Shown in pieces: positions 1-9,680 of a DNA stretch of 64,000 nt (position 1 is the first letter of the stretch; each line of letters starts with the position of its first letter). The notes under the pieces are model-generated. The model was given only the letters and a program-made list of their open reading frames with translations, had not been told where the DNA came from and did not search any database. The position numbers and the translations under genes are program-made. Origin of the DNA: Okapia johnstoni (taxonomy: Eukaryota > Chordata > Mammalia > Artiodactyla > Giraffidae); the NCBI GenBank assembly GCA_024291935.2, contig CM044311.1, positions 30,136,001-30,200,000 on the forward strand, given 5' to 3'.

Positions 1-368
1 TCACAGACTGGGTGACTTCATCAACAGAACTTTTTTCTCACTTTTCTGGAGGTTAGAAGTCCAAGATCTATATGTTTGGCAGTTTGGAGTTCTGCTGAGT
101 CCTGTCTCCTTAGCTTGCACTGTGTGTCCTTGCTGTGTCCTCACATGGTCTTTCCTCTGTCTGCATTCATCCCTCGTGTCTCTCTGGGTCCAAGTCTCCT
201 CTTCTTATAAGCACACCAGCTAAATTGGTGAGAGCCCACCCTAGTGGCCTCATTTGAACTTAATCACTTCTTTGAAGGCCTTGCGTACATGTACAGTCAT
301 CTTTGGACATACAGGGCATTAGGGCTTCAACACACAAATTTTGGGAGAACACACTTCAGTCTGTAACA
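1..368 (-). mobile_element. MLT1-type MaLR LTR (partial at window edge)
   Basis: Read on the minus strand this has the order of an MLT1 (ERVL-MaLR) long terminal repeat: the TGTTACAG start at 368, the block about a title-less dated event of this family (asset CCTAAT...CCTCATT region near 240-265), the CTTATAAGAAGAGG block near 200-210, the GACTTCTAACCTCC block near 50-62 and the CCCAGTCTGTGA end at 1-12. Only the last few tens of bases of the LTR lie outside the window. No internal retroviral coding sequence adjoins it, so it is probably a solo LTR, older than the ruminant SINEs. The family is confident; the subfamily (MLT1A-N) is not resolved. Confidence 0.8.
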
Positions 369-377
369 AAACCCCAA

Positions 378-460
378 ACTTAGGGTTGTGATTGGAGTTC
401 TCGTTCTAGTTTTGCCACTGTGTGACTGTAGGAAGGTCACTTCCTGTCTGCTAAATGCTC
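378..460 (+). mobile_element. Possible MIR core fragment
   Basis: The run resembling 'tctagttttgccactgtgtg' followed by 'aaggtcacttcctg' matches the order of the MIR core (CTGCCACTTACTAGCTGTGTGACCTTGGGC). It is strongly diverged, so this is a weak call. It may be the 5' part of the same MIR whose tail is seen at 650-790. Confidence 0.35.
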
Positions 461-649
461 TAGCTGCCTGGTTCTTGATTTTATGAGTGTATCTTCAGCT
501 TCTCTACTTCTGTAAACTGCCTTATCATCTTCACACATCATATAAGTTGGGTAAGTTGGTGGTTGTTGTTATTGTTTTCTGATCTAAATTAGCTAGCAAT
601 TTGTTGAATACAACTCAAGGCTTCTAAATAGGATGTTTCCTTTTGTTCA

Positions 650-790
650 TGGCTTTGCTAGGCCTTTGACATACTCTGGTCTCTCTAGTCTTAAAATGCA
701 GCTGATAATGACTATGTTATAGGGCTACCGTGAGGATATAAAGAGCATAGTGTCTGTAAAGTAGCAGTTATTTAAGAAATGTTCATCTTT
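650..790 (+). mobile_element. MIR tail fragment
   Basis: The order 'gataatgactatg', 'agggctaccgtgaggat', 'agagcatagtgtctgtaaag' follows the MIR 3' half (GGATAATAATACC...AGGGTTGTTGTGAGGATTAAATGAG...). It is old and diverged, with no TSD visible. Confidence 0.45.
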
Positions 791-953
791 TTCTTCCCCT
801 TCAGCCCAATCAGTTTTCATGCTTACTTTTCTCTTGCCTTTGACCTTCCCAACTCTACTTCCACTATGTGTCTCATGTATTCTTGATCAATCATCATAAA
901 AGTCACATAGATCGACATCTGTCTGTGGTGGGATTGAAGTTTTTAAAAATTCA

Positions 954-980
954 GATCTAAGTGCATGGAGCACTTAGATC
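954..980. repeat. Small perfect hairpin (11-bp arms)
   Basis: GATCTAAGTGC at 954-964 is the exact reverse complement of GCACTTAGATC at 970-980, around a 5-base loop. It has no T-tract or neighbouring gene that would give it a termination role. It is most likely a chance or local inverted repeat. Confidence 0.6.
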
Positions 981-1227
981 ACAAGTTCATAAGCAAAGGG
1001 ATACATGATTCACCTTGACTTTCAACTACTAAAATTTCAAAATTTAACAGAATTGTCTTTTGTATTAAACCTCAAAGCTTGCATAGGCCACTGACTCTGG
1101 GTTGGAAAAAGTCTCTAACAGAGGGCTGCAGAGGCAAAGGCTCAGGGCCTTCCTGGATGACACAAAGGTGTGCAGTGAGCAAAATATCTGTCTACTGCTA
1201 GTCTGATTCTGCTAAAAACGAGCATAA

Positions 1228-1482
1228 TGTTTTTTGTTTGTTTGTTTTGTTTTTTTGGGAGTAATTTCTTTAATTTTTATTAGAATATAATTGCTTTATA
1301 AAATTGTGTTAGTTTCTGCTACACAACAACATGAACCAACCATACGTGCACATGTATCCCCTCCCTCTTGAGCCTCCCTTTCACCCTCCCGCCATCCCAC
1401 CCCTCTAGGTCATCACAGAGCACCAGGTTGAGCTTTCTGTGCAATATAGCAACTTCTCACTAGCTATTTCACACAATTATGT
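1228..1482 (-). mobile_element. L1 3' end, ruminant type, 5'-truncated
   Basis: A T-rich left edge (the poly-A tail on the minus strand) is followed by 'tataattgctttataaaattg', 'tgttagtttctgctacac', a C-rich 'tcccctccctctt' block and 'aggtcatcacagagcacc'. This is the L1 3' untranslated region common in cetartiodactyl genomes. A possible TSD ATGTTTTT occurs at 1227-1234 and 1479-1486, but it lies in T-rich sequence and carries little weight. Confidence 0.75.
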
Positions 1483-1660
1483 TTTTATGTTGATAATTTA
1501 GAGGAGATGTACTTTAGACAATTATTCACTTAATTATTTGGACATATTTTATAAAATTAATAGTCATATGATACTTTAGGATAAAATGATTATATATAGT
1601 TTCCTATATTTATTTGTATCGTTTATCCTCATTTTCTCCTGCTAAAATGTTTTGTTGTTG

Positions 1661-1856
1661 AACCCGCCTACCAATGCAGGAGACATAAGAGCTGAGGGTT
1701 TGATCCCTGGGTCGGGAAGATCCCCAGGAGGAAGGCATGGCAACCCACTCTGGTATTTCTTACCTTGAGAATCTGATAGACAGAGGAGCCTGGTGGGCTA
1801 CAGTCCATAGGGTCGCAAAGAGTCAGACACGACTAAAGTGACTTAGCAGGCATGCA
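1661..1856 (+). mobile_element. Bov-tA SINE
   Basis: The tRNA-Glu-derived head lacks its first bases and starts inside the A-box part ('cctaccaatgcaggagac'). It continues through the B-box-like 'gtttgatccctggg' and a complete Bov-A body ending '...agtcagacacgac'. The copy is moderately diverged and has no clear TSD. The element is non-autonomous; BovB machinery is thought to mobilise this family. Confidence 0.9.
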
Positions 1857-1861
1857 TGCCA

Positions 1862-2540
1862 AGACATAGACAAAACGCCTTTGCAACTGTGTGAGATGAA
1901 TGGGGAGTTTTAGTCTGTGCATGGCTATTCAGCCTGCAAAAAAATTTTTTGGAACCAGTCAGAAATTCTATATGCTGTGTTAACCACAGCAGCAAGGCCA
2001 GCACAAGGAGGAGCCCCAAGTGACTGCAAGCCCAAAGGTGACGAGCAGGAGGCAGCCTCTAGCAAGAGATAAACCCTGGGGCTTTGAGGAGCCCTAGAAG
2101 TTTCAAACCTGAACTAACCTGACCTGGATTTAGAGGAAGACAAAGGAACTTGGATGCTTATACTCTACGAAAACCAAACTTTTCAAAGGCTTTGTAAACT
2201 TTTCTTTTTTTTTTTTTTTCCTTCTTTTTAATAGAGCCCTAGAAATAAAACCACAAAACAACATGCTTGGGGAAACACCTGCTTATATTGTCACCAAGAG
2301 ACTGGAACAGATGAGGTAGCCTATGGGATTGGAGAGGGGGAGAAAAGTGGGGAGATATACTTTTACTTTAAATTTATAATTTTCCCCACATATATTCATT
2401 TATTTTTTAAAATTTAAAAAATAAAAGTCTACTCTTCTGTGCATAAACACTATCTTATATAATGCAATAAAACATGAGTTTTTCAATGCTAGAAGAGAGT
2501 CATTGAGTCATAGGTAGAAAATATTTTGTTATCATACAAA
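1862..2540. other. No recognised gene or repeat; contains a poly-T tract
   Basis: AT-rich sequence with a run of about 14 T near 2206-2219 and no ORF of note. A short phrase near 1880 (tgcaactgtgtgagatgaat) recurs in altered form near 3132, which may mean both are fragments of one old unassigned repeat. Confidence 0.4.
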
Positions 2541-2544
2541 CTAG

Positions 2545-2672
2545 AAGATCCCCTGGAGAAGGGAATGGCTACCCATTCCAGTATCCTTGCCTGGAGAATT
2601 CCGTGGATGAAGGAGCCTGCAGACCATGGATTCACAAAGAGTTGGACATGACTGAGCAACTAACATGCACAC
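2545..2672 (+). mobile_element. Bov-A SINE body, headless fragment
   Basis: Starts at 'agatcccctggagaaggg' and runs through the Bov-A body to 'ggacatgactgagcaac', so the tRNA-derived head is missing. A tail of alternating 'atgcacacat' follows. No TSD was found. Confidence 0.85.
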
Positions 2673-2679
2673 ATCCTAT

Positions 2680-3582
2680 GTATTAACATGATTTCAGAAA
2701 ACTTATATTTTGCTTCAGAATAAGACTAACCTAGAAAAGCCTAAGTATTTAACCTAAAAGTGAAAGTTGCTAAAATAAAAAAACACATAATCAAGCAGGT
2801 TTATGTAGAATTTTTGATAGGGTTGCTGGATGCACTATTGAGTATTTGTATAATGTTATGGAGATATGGTGAGTAATTGGAAAAGATATAATTTAACCAA
2901 AGAGTGCCGACAGTTTATATCTTCTTATAATATGAAGTATCATAACCAAATTACCTTTTGTTTAAAAACTTGCCATTTATTTTCTGGAGTGTTTGGAAGT
3001 TGGATGACATTGTCATGTAAATGATTCAGTCTTAAGTTTTCAACTTTGTTCAATGAATCTTGCCTAAGTAATTTTCTGATATTTTTACCCAGTCATAGGA
3101 GGCCCCACATAAATGCATTTGAATGCTTTTGTGACTGTGTGAAATGAATTACTAATGATTCATGAGACAGTCCTATCATTAGCCTTGATAAGATGGTAAT
3201 TCGATTACATGCTGGTGCTGTTGCTCATTCCATTTTTTGATATTAATATTTAAAATATTAAAAGGGCAAAATAATTCCAAAGAAAGAATTGGTCAGTATT
3301 TCATAGGAATATGTTACTTCACAATTCCTATTAACTCTAGCTCTGAAATACCAGTTATGTTTTTTTTCTCTTTGTAGCATAGTAAGGAAAGCAATGGAAA
3401 ATATTTACCACTGAATAAAAATAATTAGATCAGATCTGCATCAATTTTATTTCCAATTATGAGATAAGACTATTATTTGTTAGAAAAATTGAAATCATTG
3501 TGTAAAAAATGTTTGTCGACATTTGGTAGGAAATAACATAGAATCTAAAATCATTCAGAACAGTTACAGTGTTGCCATCTTT
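2680..3582. other. No recognised feature
   Basis: AT-rich single-copy-looking sequence. I see no repeat family, long ORF or splice-bounded open segment in it. Confidence 0.4.
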
Positions 3583-3594
3583 AAGAAAATCCAA

Positions 3595-3731
3595 GGGAGG
3601 TGGGAGGGGTGTTCAGGATGGGGAACACATGTACACCCGTGGCGGATCCATGTCAATGTGTGACAAAACCACTACAATACTGTAAAGTAATTAGCCTCCA
3701 ATTAAAATAAATAAATTTATATTAAAAAAAA
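3595..3731 (+). mobile_element. Young, 5'-truncated ruminant L1 with exact TSD
   Basis: A 137-bp 3' end of the currently typical ruminant L1: the GGGAGGTGGGAGG start, the CAGGATGGGGAACACATGTA block, 'taattagcctccaattaaaa' and a short poly-A tail. An exact 12-bp target-site duplication, AAGAAAATCCAA, flanks it at 3583-3594 and 3732-3743. The intact TSD and close match to the L1 tail as I know it suggest a comparatively recent target-primed insertion, severely 5' truncated and non-coding. Confidence 0.93.
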
Positions 3732-3743
3732 AAGAAAATCCAA

Positions 3744-4260
3744 AATGACAAATGCAAGCACTCCTTTAGTTTATTATCACCCTAAAGAACTTTTCTATTA
3801 TCACCTTTAAATTGGTTAAGTTTGGTTTTTATTCTTACTTTGTAAACAAGAATAACATGATCAGTTTTGTTCATTTTTGTATTTCAGCTTCAGAATTTGG
3901 CTAACTCTTTGGTTTCTTTTCTTTAGACTTGAAAATAGATACTAAGCAACAGTATTTGTTTCTCACATTCTCTCCCCAAATTATTAAGCACCCCAGAATG
4001 ATCCCAATAATATAATACATAGGGTCCTTACCTTTTCTTCTTGTCTTCAAAGTGAATACATCATCACCACTTCTACTATTTAGAAGATTCCAATTATCTG
4101 TGTATTCCTCATGGATTCACATGGAGGCTGAAGAAAGCATTGCTCATTTGTTCCACATTGGATTTGCCAAAGTATCCCACTTAAAGCAAAACTAATATTC
4201 CTACATGTAAATTTAGAAAGCAAATTATTAATATGCCATAAGTTTTCAATTGGAATTTTC
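3744..4260. other. No recognised feature
   Basis: AT-rich sequence between the L1 insertion and the SINE cluster. No family assignment and no significant ORF. Confidence 0.4.
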
Positions 4261-4261
4261 T

Positions 4262-4640
4262 GTTGAATCAGAAGGTAAAGAATCTACATGCAATGCAAGA
4301 GACCCAGGTTCAATCCCTGGGTTGGAAGGATCCCCTGGAGAAGGGAACAGCTACCCCCTCTGGAGAAGGCAATGGTAACCCACTCCAACCCACTCTTGCC
4401 TGGAAAATCCCACGGACGGAGGAGCCTGATAGGCTGCAGTCCATGGGGTCGCTAAGAGTTGGACACAACTGAACGGCTTCACTTTCACTTTTCACTTTCA
4501 TGCACTGGAGAAGGAAATGGCAACCCACTCCAACGTCTTGCCTGGAGAACCCCAGGGATGGGGGAGCCTGGTGGGCTGCCGTCTGTGGGGCGCACACTGT
4601 TGGACATGACTGAAGTGACTTAGCAGCAGCAGCAGCAACA
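4262..4640 (+). mobile_element. Bov-tA/Bov-A2-type dimeric SINE
   Basis: A tRNA-Glu-derived head (4262-4320, with B-box-like 'gttcaatccctggg') leads a first Bov-A unit. The typical linker 'cactttcacttttcactttc' (near 4480-4500) joins it to a second Bov-A unit beginning 'gcactggagaaggaaatgg'. It ends with an (AGC)n tail at about 4622-4638. Within unit 1 the block around 4340-4385 is partly duplicated (two 'tggagaagg' starts). Open frames here on both strands are SINE artefacts. Confidence 0.88.
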
Positions 4641-4745
4641 GCCGGTATTCTTACCTGAAGAATTCCATGGACAGAGGATCCTGGGTGGGCTACACTGCAT
4701 AGGGTGGCAAAGAGTTGGACAAGGATGAAGCAACTTAGTACACAG
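4641..4745 (+). mobile_element. Third, truncated Bov-A unit
   Basis: Directly after the (AGC)n tail lies a third Bov-A 3' half, from 'ggtattcttacctgaagaat' to 'gaagcaacttag', giving three consecutive Bov-A units. It may be a separate truncated insertion or an unequal-exchange product. Confidence 0.8.
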
Positions 4746-5112
4746 CTGTGAACATACCTAACACCCAGATCTTGGTTTCTAAATATTATTCCCTAGTGAA
4801 AGGAACCAGGGCTCCTTAGATTAGTGACTGAGTCCAGGACTGGGGCATAAAAATGCAAAATAAACTTGGAATATTTGAGTAGTACCAGAAAATTTTTAAA
4901 TGTTCAAAAATAAAATATCATCATGTCAAAAGACAGAAGAACAAAGATGAATGAACTCCAATGGCCAAAGCCAAGGGAATTTAAGCAGCAAAATAAATGG
5001 TAATACTATAAATATCCACAAGTCTAATATAAATTGATAATTAAAAAATATACAAACACACAATAGGCAACTCTCCCCTATAGAATATTCCAATTAATAA
5101 ATATAGAAGACA

Positions 5113-5430
5113 GGGCTTCAGGGTAGCTCAGCTGGTAAGGAATCCACCTGCAATGCAGGAGACCCCAGTTCAATTCCTGGTTGGAAAGTTCCCCTGGAGA
5201 AGGGATGGGCTACCCACTTCAGTATTCTTAGGCTTCCTTAGTGGCTCAGATGGTAAAGAATCCACCTGCAATGCGGGAGACCTGGGTTCCATCCCTGGTT
5301 TGGGAATGTCCTGTGGAGGAGGGCAAGGCAACCCACTCCAGTATTCTTGCCTGGAGAATCCCCCTGACGGGCTACAGCCCCTAGGATTACAAACAGTCAG
5401 GGACAACTGAGAAACTAAGCACATACACAC
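5113..5430 (+). mobile_element. Bov-tA 1.5-mer with TSD
   Basis: The order is: tRNA-derived head plus half a Bov-A body, stopping at 'cttcagtattctta' (5113-5229), then a second complete head and body (5230-5430). The 8-bp repeat AGAAGACA at 5105-5112 and 5431-5438 flanks the whole 318-bp composite, so it inserted as one unit. The same internal join occurs in the minus-strand element at 22993-23277. Confidence 0.9.
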
Positions 5431-5644
5431 AGAAGACAAAGATTTAAAATCACCCTTAGATAAAAACCACAGTAATTATTGTTGCAGGCAAAATTTACTG
5501 ATAAATGATAAAATCAGTAAGGTGAAATGTTGAAGAGAAACAGTTGCATAGTTTCAAAATATCCTCCAAGATATTCATCTATTACAAAGTGAATAATAGT
5601 AGCTTTACAATAAGGAAAACCAATAGATACCACCATAACCAAGT

Positions 5645-5843
5645 GGTCTCTTTAGAAAAGACCCTGATGCTGGGAAAGACTGAAGGCAGGAGGAGAAAGG
5701 GACGACAGGATGAGATGGTTGGATGGCATCACTGTCTCAATGGACATGAGTTTGAGCAAGCTCCGAGAGATGGTGAAGGACAGGAAAGCCTGGTGTGCTG
5801 CAGTCCATGGGGTCAGACATGACCGAATGACTGAACAACAACA
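5645..5843 (+). mobile_element. BovB 3'-end fragment
   Basis: This matches the last 200 bp of BovB: 'aaaagaccctgatgctggga', 'gatgagatggttggatggca', 'gtccatggggtcagacatga' and the 'actgaacaaca' end. It is 5' truncated and has no coding capacity. It sits inside the old L1M region. Confidence 0.88.
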
Positions 5844-6364
5844 AGGTTAACATGAGGACTACTAAGACATGGTGACATATGCACGGTGCACGGAGAAGGA
5901 CACAATATCGCTTCTGTAGTGTTCTTATAAAAAATGAATAAACTCAATATAATCATTAGAGAATATCAGGTGAAGTCACATTTAAACATAAACCTTGGAC
6001 TAATTTATCAACTCTATTCAAAAGGGCCAAGGTTATGAAAGACAAGGGAAGACTGAGGAACTATCTCAGTTTGGAGGAAGACTAAAGAGATATAAGAATA
6101 ATATACAATGTAGGATCCTGAGTTTGAGCCTAGAGTAGAAAAACTGGGGGAAAATAAGAGATCATCTAATAAGATCTCTAGTTAATAGTATTACAGCAAT
6201 TTTAACTTTCTGACTTTGAAAACTATGCTATGATTATATAAGTTTTTAGCATTATAGGAAGCTGATGTAAGGGTACATGAACTCTCTGAACATTTTTGTA
6301 ATTTTCTCTTAAGTCTAAACTTATTTCCAATAAAAAGTTTAAAAAATTGTTTTATTCCTCTAGC

Positions 6365-6510
6365 CACACTATGAGAAACATATTATTACTATCCTCATTT
6401 TACAAAGGAAGGAACTGAATATCAGAGAGATTGATAAACTTGCCCCCAAATCCCCAAGTTAGAAAACTACATAGCCAAATAAGTTTGAGATCTTAACCAC
6501 TATGATTTTA
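6365..6510 (-). mobile_element. MIR fragment
   Basis: 'cctcattttacaaaggaagg' followed by 'cagagagattgataaacttg' and a distal 'gagatcttaaccac' reproduces the reverse-complement MIR order (CCCATTTTACAGATGAGGAAACTGAGG...GAGCTCTTAACCAC). It is diverged. Confidence 0.55.
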
Positions 6511-6579
6511 TGTGGTCTGAGGCTCAGCTAATTCAGAAATATTTATATTTGCCCTTAATTTTGCTTTGATATTTGTAGC

Positions 6580-6650
6580 CTGATGGGCTACAGTCCACGG
6601 GGTCGCAAAGAGTTGGAGACGACGTAGCGACTTCACTTTTACTTTCAAGG
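6580..6650 (+). mobile_element. Bov-A 3' tail fragment
   Basis: Only the terminal part of Bov-A is present ('gatgggctacagtccacggg' ... 'cttcacttttactttcaag'). It abuts an oppositely oriented Bov-tA, giving a tail-to-tail pair. Confidence 0.75.
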
Positions 6651-6654
6651 TCCT

Positions 6655-6874
6655 ATGTGCTAAGATGCTTCAGCTCTGTCTGATTCTTTGCGACCCTGTG
6701 AACTGTAGCCAACCAAGCTCGTCTGTCAATGGGATTCTCCAGGCAAGAATACTGGAGTGGGTCATCATGACCTCCTCCAGGGGGTCTTCCTGACCCAGGG
6801 ATTGAACCCACTTATCTTACATCTCCTGCATTGGCAGGCAGGTTCTTTACCACTAGCACCACCTGGAAAGCCCT
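6655..6874 (-). mobile_element. Bov-tA SINE
   Basis: Reading the plus strand, the reversed Bov-A body comes first ('tgattctttgcgaccctgtg', 'attctccaggcaagaatact') and the reversed tRNA-Glu head last ('tctcctgcattggcaggc', 'accacctggaaagcc'). A duplicated 'tctt' patch near 6810 is a small local insertion. Confidence 0.9.
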
Positions 6875-6879
6875 AGGGT

Positions 6880-8275
6880 GCTACAATATTATGTAAAACA
6901 TAACCCTGGAAAAAGAAATCCTATTTTACAATGCTGACTGGTAAGTGACGTAGGGAAACTTTATTTTCTTGCAGTGATTTTCATTTTCAACCATATGTCA
7001 AACAGTGAACTATTAGGTGGAATCTTACAGAATAACTAAATGGGAATATTGGCATTCAAAGATGAAAATGCATCCATAAGGCTTTTATGCTTCATTACTT
7101 TAAATAATCATTAACAGTAAACTATATAATGACAGACAGTTACTAATGCAATAAAGTTGCTAAAGTGAGATGAAAAATTGCCAATAATGTATTTTATTAC
7201 AGTCAAAGAAGGCTTTAGGTGGCTGTACTCTGGTTCTGAATATGTTATAGAGAATTAGGAGTTTGGGACTCTGTATGAAAGAGGTCATTTTTATTATTGG
7301 AAAATAGTTTTTTAAGCTGCTAATTCTTTTGAGGAATGCAAGAAACTGAAATACTTCAGTCACATATGATCAACAATCAGAAACAGCCTAAGTGGGAAAA
7401 AAAAGTATTATGTGATTTTGCTGCTGTTCAGTATTGTTTGTAATTAGAATGCAAAGTTGATAGTGTATAAAAATTCAGCCAAAAAAAAATAACTCTTTAT
7501 TAAATTACAAACTGTATAAATGTGAACTATGTACAAGGACACTATGATAGTTACAAAATAAAATGGGATTTATGTTAAATGAGGCAGGAATATCTCCCAT
7601 GTAACAAATATTTAAACTGGAATGAAATAAATATTTTTTTTATATAATGAGGTTCAAAAAATTAAAAGTAGTCTCATTCTGGAAGCATATATTTAACAAA
7701 TATTTAATCTTCTGTGATATTTATATATTTGACTGTTGAAAAACACTGAAGTAAAAAAAGTGTCCATAATACATACAGAAGTCAAACCAGGAAGAATATG
7801 GATATATAAAAATATTTTTGTATTATTATTTTGTTTTATTATAGCATGATACATAATTTATGGCTACCACTACTTTCTTTTCTTTAAACACACAGTAGTA
7901 AAATACTGTCTGGATACAGTTAAGGCTTCCTGAAAAATACTTGTATCGAAAGCTTTTCCATTTAATGGTTAAAAAAAAAAGTAAATAGGATTTATGTCTG
8001 TCCTGGGCCCAATTAAACTTCCATTCAAACTTGTCCTGACCAGAAAATAAATTGCCTATGGATTCTGAATAAGGGTTTTTACACACTTGGAGAAAAAAAA
8101 GTACGTCTGTGGAGAACTATGATTTATGAAAGTATTGATTTCTTTGTTAAATAATGAATTAGATGTCCTACCACAATATTATTTATCAAACTTTTTTGTC
8201 ATATAATTAAATTGTCACATAATGGATTGTGCTCATATAGATTCATTAAATATTAAAAACTACATGTGACACTAC
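6880..8275. other. No recognised repeat
   Basis: AT-rich sequence with several A/T homopolymers and no identified repeat family. ORFs up to about 86 codons are of the size expected by chance. It ends at a strong minus-strand splice-donor-like site (AAG/GTGAGT at 8280/8279). Confidence 0.4.
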
Positions 8276-8279
8276 TCAC

Positions 8280-8475
8280 CTTATCTTTGGCTAACAACAC
8301 ATTTCCTCTGTTCTTTCCCATTAAGGTCAATAATGGCAGCCATGATCCTTACTACCAAAGCTTGTAGTCCATGCGGATCAAGGCTACAGAGCCCATGAGC
8401 ACATTCCTTTAGCTCAGCATGACTGAAGTTATCCACATACCAAGCACAGGTGGCACAAGAACCATTCAAGACAAC
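8280..8475 (-). other. Exon-like open segment, minus strand
   Basis: On the minus strand a pyrimidine-rich tract and AG (8477-8476) precede 8475, and AAG/GTGAGT follows 8280: near-consensus acceptor and donor sites 196 bp apart. One reading frame is open across almost all of it, closed only by a TAA at 8283-8281, one base before the donor. The predicted peptide is Cys-containing (NGSCATCAWY near its start) and matches no family I recognise. A second open stretch of 105 codons (8876-8559) lies just upstream on the same strand. It could be an exon of an unannotated transcript, a relic of an old retroelement, or chance. Confidence 0.3.
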
Positions 8476-8984
8476 CTGACAAGTGAGGTTGAGGGGGAAA
8501 ATTATCTATACACAATATATGGTGGACATACTAAAATTAGATTTGCATTTTACCAGCTCTACCCATCTTGATCATTTTTTATTTTTCCCTGAAATCTCTG
8601 CTGCAGCCCTCTGTTGCCCTGAGCCCTTTGGGTTTTTCTAAGTTTGCCTGGCCCTCCTGTTATATCAACTATAGGCACCCACAAAGTGTCACCAGCTGCA
8701 AAAATGCATTTCTGCATCCCCCTGATTATTAACCTGTATTCCCACATGAACTGACTTTCCCCTAGGACTAACTTGAAGCCTTCAACATAATTAATACTTT
8801 TGGTAGCCACATAATCCATCTTCACCCTCTCCCACTCCACAAATACAATGGATTCTTGTTTCTCTACACTTTCCATTCAAGAGCTGACATTATTTTGGAA
8901 CTGAATTCTTATATCCTATATCCCATTAACCACATCCATAGCTTTACTGAGTTTTACATGGACTGGGAGATGCTGGTGTAGTTA

Positions 8985-9245
8985 ATAATATTAAAAGCTT
9001 ACTTTAATTGTGTGCTTACTATGTGTCAGGCATTATGCTAAACATTTTATGTAAAGGATTTTAGTTAATTATTATGACAACCCTATGAAATGGGTACTCA
9101 GTATCGTCTTATTTTATTTATGAGGAAACTGCAGATTAAAGAGACTTAATAATATCCCAAGGTTGCAGTCCCAGAAAATAGCAGCAGCAATTCAATAATC
9201 AAATATGTCTGACTTCAAAATCTATGTTCCAGTCTCTCTGCATGA
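8985..9245 (-). mobile_element. MIR element
   Basis: Near full-length MIR in reverse orientation: 'tgtgcttactatgtgtcagg', 'tgacaaccctatgaaatggg', 'tatttatgaggaaactgcag' and 'tgtctgacttcaaaatctatg' occur in the expected order. Confidence 0.75.
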
Positions 9246-9249
9246 TTGC

Positions 9250-9680
9250 TTCTCACTGAACAAGTGAAAATAAAAATCAAAGACCACAGGCAATTCTTAT
9301 TCTGAAATCTCTGTAATGAGTTGGTAATTTATTTTAAAAATCCAATAGTCGTATGATCATGAATGATGTCTGCTGCTATTTTAAAATATAAAATATGCCC
9401 CTTTTATTAAAGAATGTGAGGGATTTCAAAGTGTTCATATTTCTCATACTTCCCCTCTGAATCCTAACCTTTTTTTTTTTTATCATAGGTGAGTTGGAAA
9501 CGGAGGTAAAAACATAATCTTCCAAAGGACATAGAATGCAGAAACTTCAGTGTCTTAGGTCCAGTTGAAATTGCAGCCCTCTCCTAAGAGCCTTTTCTTC
9601 AGATAACTCAAAAGATTCAAAAGATGCCAACAATTAAAAAAAAAAGGGGGGGCCCTTTTAGGATTTAAGCATGAGTGAGA
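9250..9680. other. No recognised feature
   Basis: AT-rich sequence with two homopolymer tracts (T near 9470-9482; an A run followed by seven G near 9637-9652). No gene or repeat recognised. Confidence 0.4.

Larger units (their letters stand above)
4755..6345 (+). mobile_element. Old L1M 3' region, interrupted by younger insertions
   Basis: Segments 4755-5104, 5439-5644 and 5844-6345 read as one old L1M-type 3' untranslated region. Recognisable blocks are 'accagggctccttag', 'gaactccaatggccaaagcc', 'gtaggatcctgag' and the terminal 'ccaataaaaagttt'. It is split by a Bov-tA composite (5113-5430) and a BovB tail (5645-5843), which dates it as older than both. It is non-coding and highly diverged. 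The 3' third is the most certain part. Confidence 0.6.
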
